From assembly GCA_964524835.1 (NCBI GenBank), contig CAZGEG010000019.1, forward strand, positions 29,652 to 93,651: 64,000 nucleotides of DNA, written 5' to 3'. The notes beneath the pieces are model-generated. The model was given only the letters and a program-made list of their open reading frames with translations, was not told the origin of the DNA and made no database searches. This DNA comes from JACRCG01 sp964524835 (lineage in GTDB: Bacteria; Desulfobacterota; Desulfuromonadia; Geobacterales; Pseudopelobacteraceae). This document shows, in pieces, positions 16,337-26,240 of this stretch; position 1 is the first letter of the stretch; every line of letters starts with the position of its first letter. Both the position numbers and the translations under genes were made by a program.

Positions 16337-19300
16337 ATGATACTCTCCAACACCTCCATCAAGCGCCCGATCTTTGCCACGGTCATGATCCTGGCCCTGG
16401 TCGTGCTCGGTATCTTCTCCTACCGTCGCCTCTCGGTCGAGATGTTCCCCAATGTCGAGTTCCCGGTCGTCTCGGTCGTCACCACTTTTGCCGGCGCTTC
16501 GCCGGAAACGGTCGAGCGCGAGGTTTCGAGGCGCATCGAGGAGGCGGTCAACCAGATCGCCGGGGTAAAGCATGTGTTCTCCACCTCACGGGAGGGTGTC
16601 TCGACGGTTGTCGTCGAATTCCGTCTGGAGGAGAAAGTCAACGATGCGGCCCAGGAGGTGCGGGCCAAGATCTCTTCCATACGCGGCACCCTGCCCGAGT
16701 CCATCGACGAGCCGATCATCCAGAAGCTGGACTTCAATGCCGCACCGATTGCCGCCCTGGCGGTAGAATCCACGACGTTGACGCCGCGCGAACTGACGAT
16801 ACTGGTGGAGAAGAAGATCAAGAAACGCTTCGAAAGCGTTGCCGGAGTCGGCAAGGTTGATATGGTCGGCGGGCAGAAGCGCGAAGTTACCATCGACCTC
16901 GATCCGGCCCGTCTGGATGCACTCAGGCTCGGGGTGAACGACATCGTTGCCGGCATCCGTTCCGAGAACACCAACACCCCGCTGGGGCGCATAACCCGTG
17001 GTTCGGCGGAATATCCGCTGCGGATAGAGGGGAAACCGGACCGGGCCGACCAGTATCGCCTGATGACCGTGGCCCAGAGGAACGGCCGCCCGATCACTCT
17101 CGGAGAGGTGGCGCTGATTTCCGACGGTATCGAGGAAAAGCGCAAGCTGGCGCTGGTGAACGGCAAGCCCGCCATCGGCCTGGATATCTACAAGCAGTCG
17201 GGCGGCAACCAGGTCGAGCTGGTTGATACGGTCAAGAAGGTTATGGCCAAGGTGCAGAAGGAACTCCCCCCCGGAGTGACACTCTCCCTGGTGCGCGATG
17301 GTTCGATCATGACCCGCGAGTCGCTGGCCGACGTCAAGGAAACCCTGATCATCGGCGGCATCCTGACGGTGCTGATCGTATTCTGCTTCATCAACTCCTG
17401 GCGCTCGACGGTCATTACCGGCGTGACGCTCCCGATATCAGTGGTCTCCTCGTTCATCGTCATGAACGCGCTCGGCATGACGCTCAACGTCATGACCCTG
17501 ATGGCTCTTTCCCTCGCCATCGGCATGCTCATTGACGATGCCATCGTGGTGCGGGAGAACATCGTCCGCCATCTGGAGATGGGGAAGGACCATATGGAGG
17601 CGGCCCGTTTCGGCACGTCGGAGATCGGGCTGGCGGTCTTCGCCACTTCCATGTCGATCATCGCGGTGTTCATACCGGTTGCTTTCATGAAGGGGATCGT
17701 CGGACGTTTTTTTTACCAGTTCGGCATCAGTGTCGCCTTTGCCGTGCTGGTGTCGCTGTTTGTCTCCTTCACCCTCGATCCGATGCTATCCTCCCGCTGG
17801 CATGACCCCTCGATCCACCTGCAGGGAAAGCGCACCGGGATAGCCCGCTATCTGGAAATATTCAACGCCTGGTTTGACCTTACCGCCGACAAGTACCGGG
17901 GCGCCATCTCCTGGGCCCTGTCTCACCGCAAAAGCGTCATGGCCCTCGCCTTCGCCTCCTTTGTCGCCGGGATCGCGATATTCAGCACTCTGGAGTCGTC
18001 ATTCATGGCGCCTGAGGACAAGGGGGAGTTCCAGATTTCCTTCAAGACGGCGCCGGACGCCTCGATCGCGGAGACCACGGACCGCATGAACGCCGTCCTG
18101 GCCGTCGTGAAAACTGTGCCGGAGGTGGGCCATTCCTATGCCACAATCGGGGCCGGCGACAACGGTACGGTGCGTGACGGCCTACTGTACGTCAAGCTTA
18201 AGGAGAGGAAGGATCGCTCCCGGAATCAGTTCCTCCTCCAGCGGGAAGTACGGGAGCGTCTGCAGAAGGTGGCTGGAATCACCTTCTCCATCGAGGAGGT
18301 CGGGCAGATCGGGGGGGCGCAGAAACCGCTCAACGTCAACCTCAAGGGGGACGATCTGACCGTTCTCAAGACCCTCGGAGCGCGCCTGAAAGAGGAACTT
18401 TACAAGGTGCCGGGCATCGTCGACCTTTCGATGACGCTGGAGAACGATATCCCCGAATATCGCCTGCGGGTCGATCGGGACAAGGCGCTGTCGGCCGGTG
18501 TCACTACGAGCGATATCGTCGGGTCGATCGGACGATTGGTCGGAGGCGAGGCGATTTCAACCTTTGAAGACGAGGATGGCGACGCGGTGAATCTGCGCGT
18601 GCGCCTTCCGGCACACCTGCGGCAGAATGCGGCGCAGGTTCTCGATCTGAATGTCTCGGTGCCGGACGGAGGGGGCGGGGTCAAGCTGGTGCCGCTCTCC
18701 AGCCTGACCAGCACGATCGTGGCCGCCTCGCCGACGGAGATAAACCGGCGCGATCTTGCCCGCCAGGTAACAGTCAGCGCCAATCTCGACCGGTTGCCGG
18801 TCGGTACGGCGGCCAAGCACGTCGAGGCCGCCTCCAAACGGATCAACATGCCCCCCGGTTATTCGGTCAACCTGTCGGGCGAGGCCGAAGACATGGCCGA
18901 ATCGTTCGGCTACATGGGGGAATCGCTGCTGCTGGCGGTACTCTTCGTCTACCTTATTCTGGCCGCCCAGTTCGAATCGTTTTTTGAACCGCTCGCCATC
19001 ATGCTCTCCCTGCCGCTCTCCATCGTCGGCATGGCCGGTATGCTTAAAATTACCGGCGACACGATCAACATCATGTCGCTGATCGGCCTGATCATGCTGA
19101 TGGGCCTGGTGACCAAGAATGCGATCCTGCTGGTGGACTATGCCAAGGTGCTCCAGCGGCGCGACGGCATGAACAGGCGCGATGCCGTGATTCTGGCCGG
19201 CCGCACCCGTCTCCGGCCGATCATCATGACGACCCTGGCGATGATCTTCGGCATGATGCCGCTCTTTTTTGCTCTCGGCGCCGGAGCCGAGATGCGAGCC

Positions 19301-19435
19301 CCGATGGCCCGCGCCGTAGTCGGCGGCCTCCTGACCTCCACCCTGCTGACGCTGCTGGTGGTGCCGGTCATGTACACGCTGATGGATGATCTGGGGAGCT
19401 GGCTGAAACGGAAATGGAAGGGGCATAATGCCTGA
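16337..19435 (+). CDS. RND-type efflux permease (HAE1/AcrB class)
   Basis: A 1032-residue inner-membrane proton-driven exporter. The first helix (IFATVMILALVVLGIFSYRRL) is followed by a porter domain, helices 2-6 with LSLAIGMLIDDAIVVRENI (the aspartates used for proton relay), a second porter domain and the final helices (LMGLVTKNAILLVDYAK). Length and layout are those of AcrB-like pumps; the substrate cannot be read from sequence. It pairs with the adaptor at 14254. Its end overlaps the pabBC start by 8 bases. Confidence 0.93.
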   Translation: MILSNTSIKRPIFATVMILALVVLGIFSYRRLSVEMFPNVEFPVVSVVTTFAGASPETVEREVSRRIEEAVNQIAGVKHVFSTSREGVSTVVVEFRLEEKVNDAAQEVRAKISSIRGTLPESIDEPIIQKLDFNAAPIAALAVESTTLTPRELTILVEKKIKKRFESVAGVGKVDMVGGQKREVTIDLDPARLDALRLGVNDIVAGIRSENTNTPLGRITRGSAEYPLRIEGKPDRADQYRLMTVAQRNGRPITLGEVALISDGIEEKRKLALVNGKPAIGLDIYKQSGGNQVELVDTVKKVMAKVQKELPPGVTLSLVRDGSIMTRESLADVKETLIIGGILTVLIVFCFINSWRSTVITGVTLPISVVSSFIVMNALGMTLNVMTLMALSLAIGMLIDDAIVVRENIVRHLEMGKDHMEAARFGTSEIGLAVFATSMSIIAVFIPVAFMKGIVGRFFYQFGISVAFAVLVSLFVSFTLDPMLSSRWHDPSIHLQGKRTGIARYLEIFNAWFDLTADKYRGAISWALSHRKSVMALAFASFVAGIAIFSTLESSFMAPEDKGEFQISFKTAPDASIAETTDRMNAVLAVVKTVPEVGHSYATIGAGDNGTVRDGLLYVKLKERKDRSRNQFLLQREVRERLQKVAGITFSIEEVGQIGGAQKPLNVNLKGDDLTVLKTLGARLKEELYKVPGIVDLSMTLENDIPEYRLRVDRDKALSAGVTTSDIVGSIGRLVGGEAISTFEDEDGDAVNLRVRLPAHLRQNAAQVLDLNVSVPDGGGGVKLVPLSSLTSTIVAASPTEINRRDLARQVTVSANLDRLPVGTAAKHVEAASKRINMPPGYSVNLSGEAEDMAESFGYMGESLLLAVLFVYLILAAQFESFFEPLAIMLSLPLSIVGMAGMLKITGDTINIMSLIGLIMLMGLVTKNAILLVDYAKVLQRRDGMNRRDAVILAGRTRLRPIIMTTLAMIFGMMPLFFALGAGAEMRAPMARAVVGGLLTSTLLTLLVVPVMYTLMDDLGSWLKRKWKGHNA

Positions 19436-21200
19436 TTCTCCCTCTGTTTACTTCGATTCATTCGGCGGCAGCAGTTTCTCCTCTTCGTGGCGCTTCAGCG
19501 GTCATGTCAGGACTGTTGTAGCGGTTCACGCCGGCGAAGTGGCCAGCGTCCTGAACCAGGTGGAGCAGGCCGCTGCCGAAGGACTGTACGCAGCCGGCTT
19601 TGTCTCCTATGAAGCGGCATCCGCCCTTAATCCGGATCTTCCCTCCTCTTCGCCGGTTGAAGGCCTGCCGCTTGTCTGGTTTGCTCTTTTTCGGGAGCGG
19701 CACACAGTTGCCGCCGGTGAGGGAATTGCGGCCTCAGCTGCCGAAGCTGCGCTTGAACCGCTGAAAAGCTTTGATCAGTACGCCGCAGACGTAGAGCGCA
19801 TCCGGGGCTGCATTGCAGCGGGCGACTGTTATCAGGTCAATTACACCTTCCCGCTCTCCGGATCGTTCAGGGGGAATCTGCGTGAGCTCTACCCGCGGAT
19901 CGGCGCCGCACAGCGGGCGCCGTTCTGCGCTTACCTTGACACCGGCCGGTTCTCCATTCTCTCGGCCTCGCCGGAGCTGTTCTTCTCGCTGAAAGATGGG
20001 GTCATCACCACCCGGCCGATGAAAGGAACCGCCCGCCGAGGGCGGTGGGTTGAGGAGGATCTGGCGGCGGTCGAAAAGTTGCGGAATAGCCCGAAGGAAC
20101 GGGCCGAAAACCTGATGATCGTAGACCTGCTGCGCAACGACCTCGGCATTGTCGCCGAGACAGGATCGGTAACAGTAGAATCACTGTTCGAGGTGGAAAC
20201 ATATCCGACCGTCCACCAGATGACCTCCACCGTTTCCGCCCGCCTCCGCCCCGGCATCGGTCTGACTGATGTTTTCACGGCCCTGTTTCCGTGCGGTTCG
20301 GTGACCGGTGCCCCCAAGCGGCGCAGCATGGAAATAATAGCCGGGCTTGAAAAAGAGCCTCGCGGGATCTACTGCGGGGCGATCGGTTGTGTCGCCCCCG
20401 GAGGAGTGGCGCTCTTTTCGGTCGCTATCCGCACTCTCCTCTTTGACACGGTAACAAACAAGGTGGCGATGGGGGTAGGGAGCGCCGTCACCTGGGATTC
20501 GGAAGCGGCGTCCGAGTACGACGAATGTCTCAGCAAGGGAGCGTTCATCAACCGGCAGGCTCTCGACTTCCGCTTGATTGAATCGCTGCGGCTGGAGAAT
20601 GGTTTCTACACACTCTTAGATAGACACGTAGCCAGACTTTCAGCTTCAGCTGGATATTTTGGATTTATCTGTGACCAGGAAAAGATTCGACACGCACTTG
20701 CAACTCATGCTGCCTATACGCCGGGGCTTTGCAAGGTGCGCCTGCTTCTGGCGGCGGATGGCGGCATCGAGATCTCATCGGAGCCTCTGGTGGAGAGCGG
20801 TGGAGCATTGCGAGTTGCCGTCGGCGCAATTGAAGTCGATTCCGGTGATCCGATGCGCTACCACAAAACGACCCGTCGCGAGCTGTTAGATGCGGCCCGA
20901 TCGGGCATCCCCGACTGCGACGAGGTGCTGCTGCTCAACGAGCATGGCCAGCTGACCGAGGGGAGCTATCATACGCTGGTTGTCAAGCTGGCCGGCCTCT
21001 GTGTGACGCCGCCGTTGGAGTGCGGCCTGCTGCCGGGGGTGCTGCGGGGGGAGTTGCTTGAAAGCGGCGAAATCTCGGAGCGGATCCTGTTTCCGGATGA
21101 CCTAGACCGTGCCGAAGAGCTGTGGCTGATCAACTCGGTGCGCGGCCGGCGCCGCGCGATTCTTATGAAAAGGGGTGTATGGCATGAAGAAGATTGTTGA
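19428..21200 (+). CDS. pabBC: Fused aminodeoxychorismate synthase component I / aminodeoxychorismate lyase
   Basis: Two enzymes of p-aminobenzoate synthesis for folate in one 590-residue chain. Residues 1-375 are the chorismate-binding PabB part, with RPMKGTARRG (the family's lysine in the PIKGT position), MIVDLLRNDLG and SASPELF. Residues 385-590 are the PLP-dependent PabC part, with RYHKTTRR containing the likely PLP lysine and EGSYHTLVV. PabB and PabC fusions are known in several phyla. The overlap with the efflux permease shows co-translation, an unusual neighbourhood for a folate gene. Confidence 0.92.
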   Translation: MPDSPSVYFDSFGGSSFSSSWRFSGHVRTVVAVHAGEVASVLNQVEQAAAEGLYAAGFVSYEAASALNPDLPSSSPVEGLPLVWFALFRERHTVAAGEGIAASAAEAALEPLKSFDQYAADVERIRGCIAAGDCYQVNYTFPLSGSFRGNLRELYPRIGAAQRAPFCAYLDTGRFSILSASPELFFSLKDGVITTRPMKGTARRGRWVEEDLAAVEKLRNSPKERAENLMIVDLLRNDLGIVAETGSVTVESLFEVETYPTVHQMTSTVSARLRPGIGLTDVFTALFPCGSVTGAPKRRSMEIIAGLEKEPRGIYCGAIGCVAPGGVALFSVAIRTLLFDTVTNKVAMGVGSAVTWDSEAASEYDECLSKGAFINRQALDFRLIESLRLENGFYTLLDRHVARLSASAGYFGFICDQEKIRHALATHAAYTPGLCKVRLLLAADGGIEISSEPLVESGGALRVAVGAIEVDSGDPMRYHKTTRRELLDAARSGIPDCDEVLLLNEHGQLTEGSYHTLVVKLAGLCVTPPLECGLLPGVLRGELLESGEISERILFPDDLDRAEELWLINSVRGRRRAILMKRGVWHEEDC

Positions 21201-22017
21201 ACTGGCAGTTGTACTGGTGGTGTCATGCGGATTGGCCGGATGCTTTCAGGCGGATCAGGTTGTCACACTGTCGCCGGATGGAAGCGGCACTGTCGAAGAA
21301 ACGCTCATGATCAGCCGCAAAGTTGCCGAATCCATGGCCGCCATGACCGGCGGCATGGGTGAACAGCCGGCTGCTGCCGGCAACGACAATGCCGAGGTAA
21401 AAGAACAGAGTTTCTTCAGGGATGACGAGATACGAAGACGGGGTGAAAGTTTCGGGCCGGATGTCCGTTTCGTCAGAATGGAGCGTTTGGCCACCAAACA
21501 GTTCGAGGGTTACCGGGCGGTATATTCGTTCAAAGATATCAGCAAGCTGCGGCTTGACCTGGGAAGTCCGGGAATGCCGGGCCAGATGGGTAGCGGAAGC
21601 GAAGCGGCGCCACAAGGGACCGAATTTGTATTTACACCCGGCAAAACCGCCACGCTGGTGGTGAAACAGCTGAAAAAAAGCGTACCTGCCGGAGATGGGG
21701 CAACCGTGATGCCGACTCCAGCCAGGGAAACAAGCGCCGAGGAGCTGGCGATGGTGCGGCAGATGTTTGACGGCCTGCGAATTTCGACAACGCTTGTCAT
21801 AAAGGGGAAGGTGATCGAATCCAATGCCACCCATCGGACCGGTTCGACAATTGTCCTGACCGAGATTGACTTCGGAAAGATCCTCGACAAACCGGAGCTT
21901 CTGGCCAAGCTGACGGCAATTCAGCAGAATGACCAGGCCGCGGCGATGGAAATGATCAAGAACCTTCCCGGCATGAAGGTTGACATGAACGACGAGCTGC
22001 GGGTCGGCTTCCGCTAG
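21184..22017 (+). CDS. Hypothetical lipoprotein
   Basis: A 277-residue protein with a lipoprotein signal peptide (lipobox GLAGC, mature N-terminus CFQAD). The mature part is acidic to neutral with no repeats; VTLSPDGSGTVEETLMIS near the start and a C-terminal helical segment stand out. I do not recognise a named family. ATG 21184 is preceded by AAAAGGGG at 9 bases, better than GTG 21175. It overlaps the end of pabBC by 17 bases and precedes the TolC-like gene. Confidence 0.7.
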   Translation: MKKIVELAVVLVVSCGLAGCFQADQVVTLSPDGSGTVEETLMISRKVAESMAAMTGGMGEQPAAAGNDNAEVKEQSFFRDDEIRRRGESFGPDVRFVRMERLATKQFEGYRAVYSFKDISKLRLDLGSPGMPGQMGSGSEAAPQGTEFVFTPGKTATLVVKQLKKSVPAGDGATVMPTPARETSAEELAMVRQMFDGLRISTTLVIKGKVIESNATHRTGSTIVLTEIDFGKILDKPELLAKLTAIQQNDQAAAMEMIKNLPGMKVDMNDELRVGFR

Positions 22018-22039
22018 TTCCCGTCCGGAGGAGTAGGTC

Positions 22040-23335
22040 GTGTGTAAAACGTTATTTATTATGCTGCTGGTGCTGCTGCCGGCCGCAGCCGGCGCTAAGA
22101 CCCTGACGCTGGACCAGGCGGTTTCGATTGCGATGGAGAAGAACCGCGATATCGAAAAAGCGCGGGAGTATGCACAGTATGTCCAGGGGAAATATGTGGA
22201 GGAGCGGGCCGCTGCACTGCCGCAGCTTTCCCTGGACGGCAGCGTGCTGGCCTCGAAGGATGAAAGCCGGAAGATAGCCGGGACACCCGCCCAGCGCCAG
22301 TTTAGCCGCGCGGTCGACCTGACCCTCTCCCAGCCGCTCTACACCTGGGGTAAATTGAGTGCCGGCATTCGTGCCGCTGAAATCGGGCTGAAAACCGCCG
22401 GAGAGCAGCTGCGTCTGTACCGGCAGGCTGCCTACCGTGATGTGGTGGCGGCATGCCACGACATTCAGCTGGCCCGGGAGCTGCACCGTCTGGCGCAGGA
22501 AAACAGGTCCCAGAAGCAGCGGCATCTGGATGAGGCCGGCCGCAGGTTCGGCGCCGGAGTGGCGACCGATTATGATGTCCTGGCTGCCGAGGTGGCGGCC
22601 GAGAATACGGTGCCGGAAGTTATCCGCTCCGAGAACGGGGTCCGGATGGCCCGCGAGCGGCTCCGCTTTCTCCTCGCCCTGGAGGGCGAAGAGGTTGACG
22701 TTGCCGGGACCCTCGAAGAGCCGGCGGCCATGCACCTCCTTCCGGCCAATTATGACGAGGCGCTGCAGATCGCCGGCACACGCCGCCCGGAGCTGTCAGA
22801 TTTGCGGCTCCGTATCGGCATTTATGATGAACTGGTTACAATTGCCGCTGCGGACGGCAAACCGCGTCTTGACCTGAAAGGCGCCGCCGGCTGGCACTGG
22901 GCGAGCCTGGATGATCCCGGCCCGCCGGTGGAAGCCTCCGGTGCGGCCTGGAACGTCGGACTCTTCCTGACGTACCCATTCTTTGACGGTCTGAAGACGA
23001 GCGGCAGAGTCGCCCAGGCCCGGAGCGACCTGCGAACCAAGCGGATAGAAGAGGCCAAGCTGCTCGATGCGATCGCGCTTGAAGTACGTCAGGCGGAATA
23101 CTCGTACCGCGAGGCCGCCGAGATACTCAAGGCTCTTTCCGGTACGGTCAAGCAGGCCGAGCGTCTGGTTCAGATGGCTGAAAAGGGGTATGAATTCGGC
23201 GTCAAGATCAGACTCGAAGTTGATGATGCCCAGCTGAATCTGCTCCAGGCCAGAAGTAACCGGGCAAGGGCCCAGCGGGATTTTCGCGTGGCGCAGGTCA
23301 ATTATCTCTGGGCGATCGGGACGGCGGGGGAGTAG
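22040..23335 (+). CDS. TolC-family outer membrane efflux channel
   Basis: A 431-residue outer membrane factor with a cleaved signal peptide (about residues 1-19, ending AAAGA). It shows the duplicated TolC layout: LTLDQAVSIAMEKNRDI and later EALQIAGTRRPEL open the two halves, each with long amphipathic helices, plus beta segments such as VDLTLSQPLYTWGK and VGLFLTYPFFDG. It starts at GTG with GGAGGAG upstream. It most likely completes the pump begun by the adaptor at 14254 and permease at 16337. Confidence 0.88.
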   Translation: MCKTLFIMLLVLLPAAAGAKTLTLDQAVSIAMEKNRDIEKAREYAQYVQGKYVEERAAALPQLSLDGSVLASKDESRKIAGTPAQRQFSRAVDLTLSQPLYTWGKLSAGIRAAEIGLKTAGEQLRLYRQAAYRDVVAACHDIQLARELHRLAQENRSQKQRHLDEAGRRFGAGVATDYDVLAAEVAAENTVPEVIRSENGVRMARERLRFLLALEGEEVDVAGTLEEPAAMHLLPANYDEALQIAGTRRPELSDLRLRIGIYDELVTIAAADGKPRLDLKGAAGWHWASLDDPGPPVEASGAAWNVGLFLTYPFFDGLKTSGRVAQARSDLRTKRIEEAKLLDAIALEVRQAEYSYREAAEILKALSGTVKQAERLVQMAEKGYEFGVKIRLEVDDAQLNLLQARSNRARAQRDFRVAQVNYLWAIGTAGE

Positions 23336-23442
23336 CGCCCGGCGGAGTGCCGGACAGGTGAATTTACATGCAGATACAATCCTTTTGACTCATTTTGCGC
23401 TGCGTGGTACTTTGCACCATTATTATCCGGCGGGAGAAACCA

Positions 23443-24357
23443 ATGAGCATTGTTGTTGTCGGTACCGTAGCGTTTGACACCGTTGAAACCCCCTTTGGCA
23501 GGGGGGAAAATGTCCTCGGAGGATCGGCCACCTATTTTTCCACCTCGGCCAGCTTTTTCTCCGATGTGTCTCTGGTCGCGGTTGTCGGAGAAGATTTCCC
23601 GGAAGAACATGTCCGCTTCCTGCAGAGCCGCAATATCGATACCGCCGGCCTGCAGCGCATTCCCGGCAAGACGTTTCACTGGAGCGGCCGCTACGGGTAC
23701 GACCTGAACGAAGCCCAGACGCTTGATACCCAGCTCAATGTCTTGATGGATTTTCAACCGGACCTGCCGGAATCGTACCGCGATGCCGAATATCTCTTTC
23801 TGGCCAATATTGATCCCGACCTGCAGATGCAGGTGCTGGAACAGGTCCGGAAACCCAAGCTCGTGGCGTGCGACACGATGAACTTCTGGATCTCCTCGAA
23901 ACCGGAAGCTCTGAAACAGGTGCTCCGGAAGGTCGATATCGTCGTCATCAACGAAGGTGAAGCGCGGCAGTTCACCGGAGAAGCCAACCTGGTCAAGGCT
24001 GCCCGGCAGATCATCGCACTCGGCTGCAAGCGGCTGGTCGTCAAGCGGGGAGAGTACGGCGTCCTGATGTTCACCGCCGAATCGGTTTTTGCCGCACCGG
24101 CCTACCCGCTCGAAGAGGTGTTCGACCCGACCGGTGCGGGGGACACTTTTGCCGGAGGTTTTATGGGCTATCTGGCAAATACGGGAGACCTGTCGGAGGA
24201 AGGACTTCGTCAGGCGATCGTCTTCGGCAGTGTGATGGCCTCTTTCAACGTAGAGGATTTCAGCCTTGACCGGCTGAAGCGCCTTGAGTATACGGAGATA
24301 CAGGCCCGTTTCGCCAGCTTCAAGGCGCTGACAAGCTTCAGGGATATCTCTTTCTGA
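23443..24357 (+). CDS. PfkB-family carbohydrate kinase
   Basis: A ribokinase-superfamily kinase of 304 residues. It begins MSIVVVGTVAFDTVETP, has GGSATYFST in the substrate region, and carries the catalytic and anion-hole motif DPTGAGDTFAGGF near residue 226. The substrate (sugar or nucleoside) cannot be decided from sequence. ATG 23443 with GGGAG fits; the earlier in-frame start adds 16 residues not typical of the family. It probably forms its own unit, with a TPR lipoprotein 40 bases downstream. Confidence 0.88.
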   Translation: MSIVVVGTVAFDTVETPFGRGENVLGGSATYFSTSASFFSDVSLVAVVGEDFPEEHVRFLQSRNIDTAGLQRIPGKTFHWSGRYGYDLNEAQTLDTQLNVLMDFQPDLPESYRDAEYLFLANIDPDLQMQVLEQVRKPKLVACDTMNFWISSKPEALKQVLRKVDIVVINEGEARQFTGEANLVKAARQIIALGCKRLVVKRGEYGVLMFTAESVFAAPAYPLEEVFDPTGAGDTFAGGFMGYLANTGDLSEEGLRQAIVFGSVMASFNVEDFSLDRLKRLEYTEIQARFASFKALTSFRDISF

Positions 24358-24397
24358 TGAATACTGCCGTGTTTTGCAAGAGAGGGCGTTCCGGGAC

Positions 24398-25168
24398 ATG
24401 CATACAATGAATAAGGTCTACTACCCCATAGCTGCGCTGCTTCTGCTTCTGACCATCTCCGGCTGCGTATCCGGCCGTGGCCGGGGCGATTCCGGGCCCA
24501 ATTCGGCTTCCTATCATTTTCAAATGGGGCTTTCCTATCTCGGTGAGCGCAATTATACATCGGCACTTTTTGAACTGACCGAGGCCGAGAAGCTTGATCC
24601 AGATAACCCGGATGTACTCTATAATCTCGGCATGGCCTTTATCGGCAAAAGACGCCCCGACCTTGCTGAAGCAAGACTTCTGAAGGCTATCCTTCTGAAG
24701 CCGAACTTCTCTGCTGCCCGCAACGATCTTGGGGTCGCCTACCTGGATTTGAAGCGATGGGACAGCGCCATTCAGCAATTCAGGATAGTAAAGGACGATC
24801 TGTTTTACGACAACAACGAAAATGCTTCAATTAATCTGGGGCTTGCCTACCTGGGAAAAGGTGATTATCCCAAAGCGCTGGAAGAGCTTCAAGCCGTCGC
24901 TTCCATGAATCCGCGTAATCCTGTGGTGAGAATGTCTTTGGGGCGGGTATGGTTTGCCATGGACAAGAGCGAACAGTCGATTGTCGAATATTCCAAGGCT
25001 CTGGAGATTTATCGTGATTATGGCGCGGCCCACTATTATCTTGGCCAGGCACAGCTCAAGCTGAACAGGATTGCCGCAGCCCGAGATTCCTTCAAAGAGG
25101 CGGTACGTCTTATTCCGGACAGTGAGCTGGGTCGCGCAGCTCTCGTGTATCTGGAGCTTATCAAGTGA
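24398..25168 (+). CDS. TPR-repeat lipoprotein (PilF/PilW-like)
   Basis: A lipoprotein signal peptide (lipobox TISGC) is followed by about six tetratricopeptide repeats, for example YHFQMGLSYLGERNYTSALFELTEAEKLDP, VLYNLGMAFIGKRRPDLAEARL and AHYYLGQAQLKLNRIAAARDSFKEAVRL. Size and layout resemble PilF/PilW pilotins that help assemble type IV pilus secretins, but TPR proteins are hard to assign. The exact start is uncertain (24398 or 24407). The stop overlaps the GTG start of the RodZ-like gene. Confidence 0.8.
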   Translation: MHTMNKVYYPIAALLLLLTISGCVSGRGRGDSGPNSASYHFQMGLSYLGERNYTSALFELTEAEKLDPDNPDVLYNLGMAFIGKRRPDLAEARLLKAILLKPNFSAARNDLGVAYLDLKRWDSAIQQFRIVKDDLFYDNNENASINLGLAYLGKGDYPKALEELQAVASMNPRNPVVRMSLGRVWFAMDKSEQSIVEYSKALEIYRDYGAAHYYLGQAQLKLNRIAAARDSFKEAVRLIPDSELGRAALVYLELIK

Positions 25169-26043
25169 GTAAGCCCAGAGTGACAGATCCGCTTGCATCT
25201 TCACCGGAGATCGGCAGCGGCTCTCCGGGTGCAATTCTTCGCCGTTGCCGGGAGTTTCACGAGATAACGCTGGAAGAGGCCTCGGAGTCGACAAAAATTG
25301 GTGTTTCTCACCTGCAGGCGCTGGAAGGGGACCGGATTCATGAATTTGCCAATCAGGCCTACCTCAAGGGTTTTCTCCGCATCTATGCCACCTACCTCGG
25401 CCTGAACTCAGACGATATAGCGCGGATGTACGGCAAACTTTTCGGGATTCCGGGCGAGAAGCAGGAATTTGCCGGTACGCCGGCCGTTCCCGCCGGGCCG
25501 GCGCGCCGCTGGCCATCTCTCAAAAAAATGATATTCCCGGCGCTATTACTCGCCGCCATCCTGATTACCGCGACCTTTTTCAAGAGCGCTCCGCCCCCTC
25601 TAGTCCGTCAGCCGCAACCGGTTGCGGTTGCCGCGCCACTCCTGCAAAACCCTACAGTCCAGACCGTTCACAGCTCTGCGCAGGTCAGGAAGGCGGAGCA
25701 GGGCGTTCCGCCCCCCAGGGTTGAAAGACGTCCCGCAGCTCCGCCCGAATCTGAAAAAAATGTGGAGCCGAAGCGTCCGTCTGACCAGCCCAGAGGGTTC
25801 ATTCTGAAAATCAAGGTCACCCAGGCCGGCACGCTGACCTCCACCGTTGACGGCTCCTCCCCGCAGCAGCATGAGCTTGCAGTCGGAGATGTCATCGTCT
25901 GGAAGGCGGGAAAAAAAGTCACGCTGGAATTGAGCAATGCCGGCGGAGTTGACATGGAACTGAACGGGAAGCCGTACAAACCGCTCGGGGACATCGGTAG
26001 ACCTGCGTACGTTGAGCTCGATGCCGACGGTATCAAGCAGTAA
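25165..26043 (+). CDS. RodZ-like protein (HTH plus transmembrane plus DUF4115)
   Basis: An N-terminal helix-turn-helix of the HTH_25 type (GAILRRCREFHEITLEEASESTKIGVSHLQALEGDR, about 22-57) is followed by YLKGFLRIYATYLGL, one transmembrane helix (about 121-138), a proline/alanine-rich periplasmic linker and a C-terminal beta domain (about 210-290) like DUF4115. RodZ links MreB to the wall-synthesis machinery to keep rod shape. It starts at GTG and is coupled to the TPR lipoprotein. Confidence 0.85.
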   Translation: MSKPRVTDPLASSPEIGSGSPGAILRRCREFHEITLEEASESTKIGVSHLQALEGDRIHEFANQAYLKGFLRIYATYLGLNSDDIARMYGKLFGIPGEKQEFAGTPAVPAGPARRWPSLKKMIFPALLLAAILITATFFKSAPPPLVRQPQPVAVAAPLLQNPTVQTVHSSAQVRKAEQGVPPPRVERRPAAPPESEKNVEPKRPSDQPRGFILKIKVTQAGTLTSTVDGSSPQQHELAVGDVIVWKAGKKVTLELSNAGGVDMELNGKPYKPLGDIGRPAYVELDADGIKQ

Positions 26044-26240
26044 TCAGCACGGCATGAATCATTTCTGTGGTTTCTTGAAGAAATGTTATGGTGCTCATAC
26101 GTATTCCGTTTGCCGGGACTGCCGGATCATCTCCCGATTCGGAATCGTCACTGCCGGAAGCACAATAAAAATACCGGGTCTTGACAGTCGGCCGTACCAT
26201 GCTAGACTTCCTGTACTTCGAGCCGTGCAGGAGAATCACT

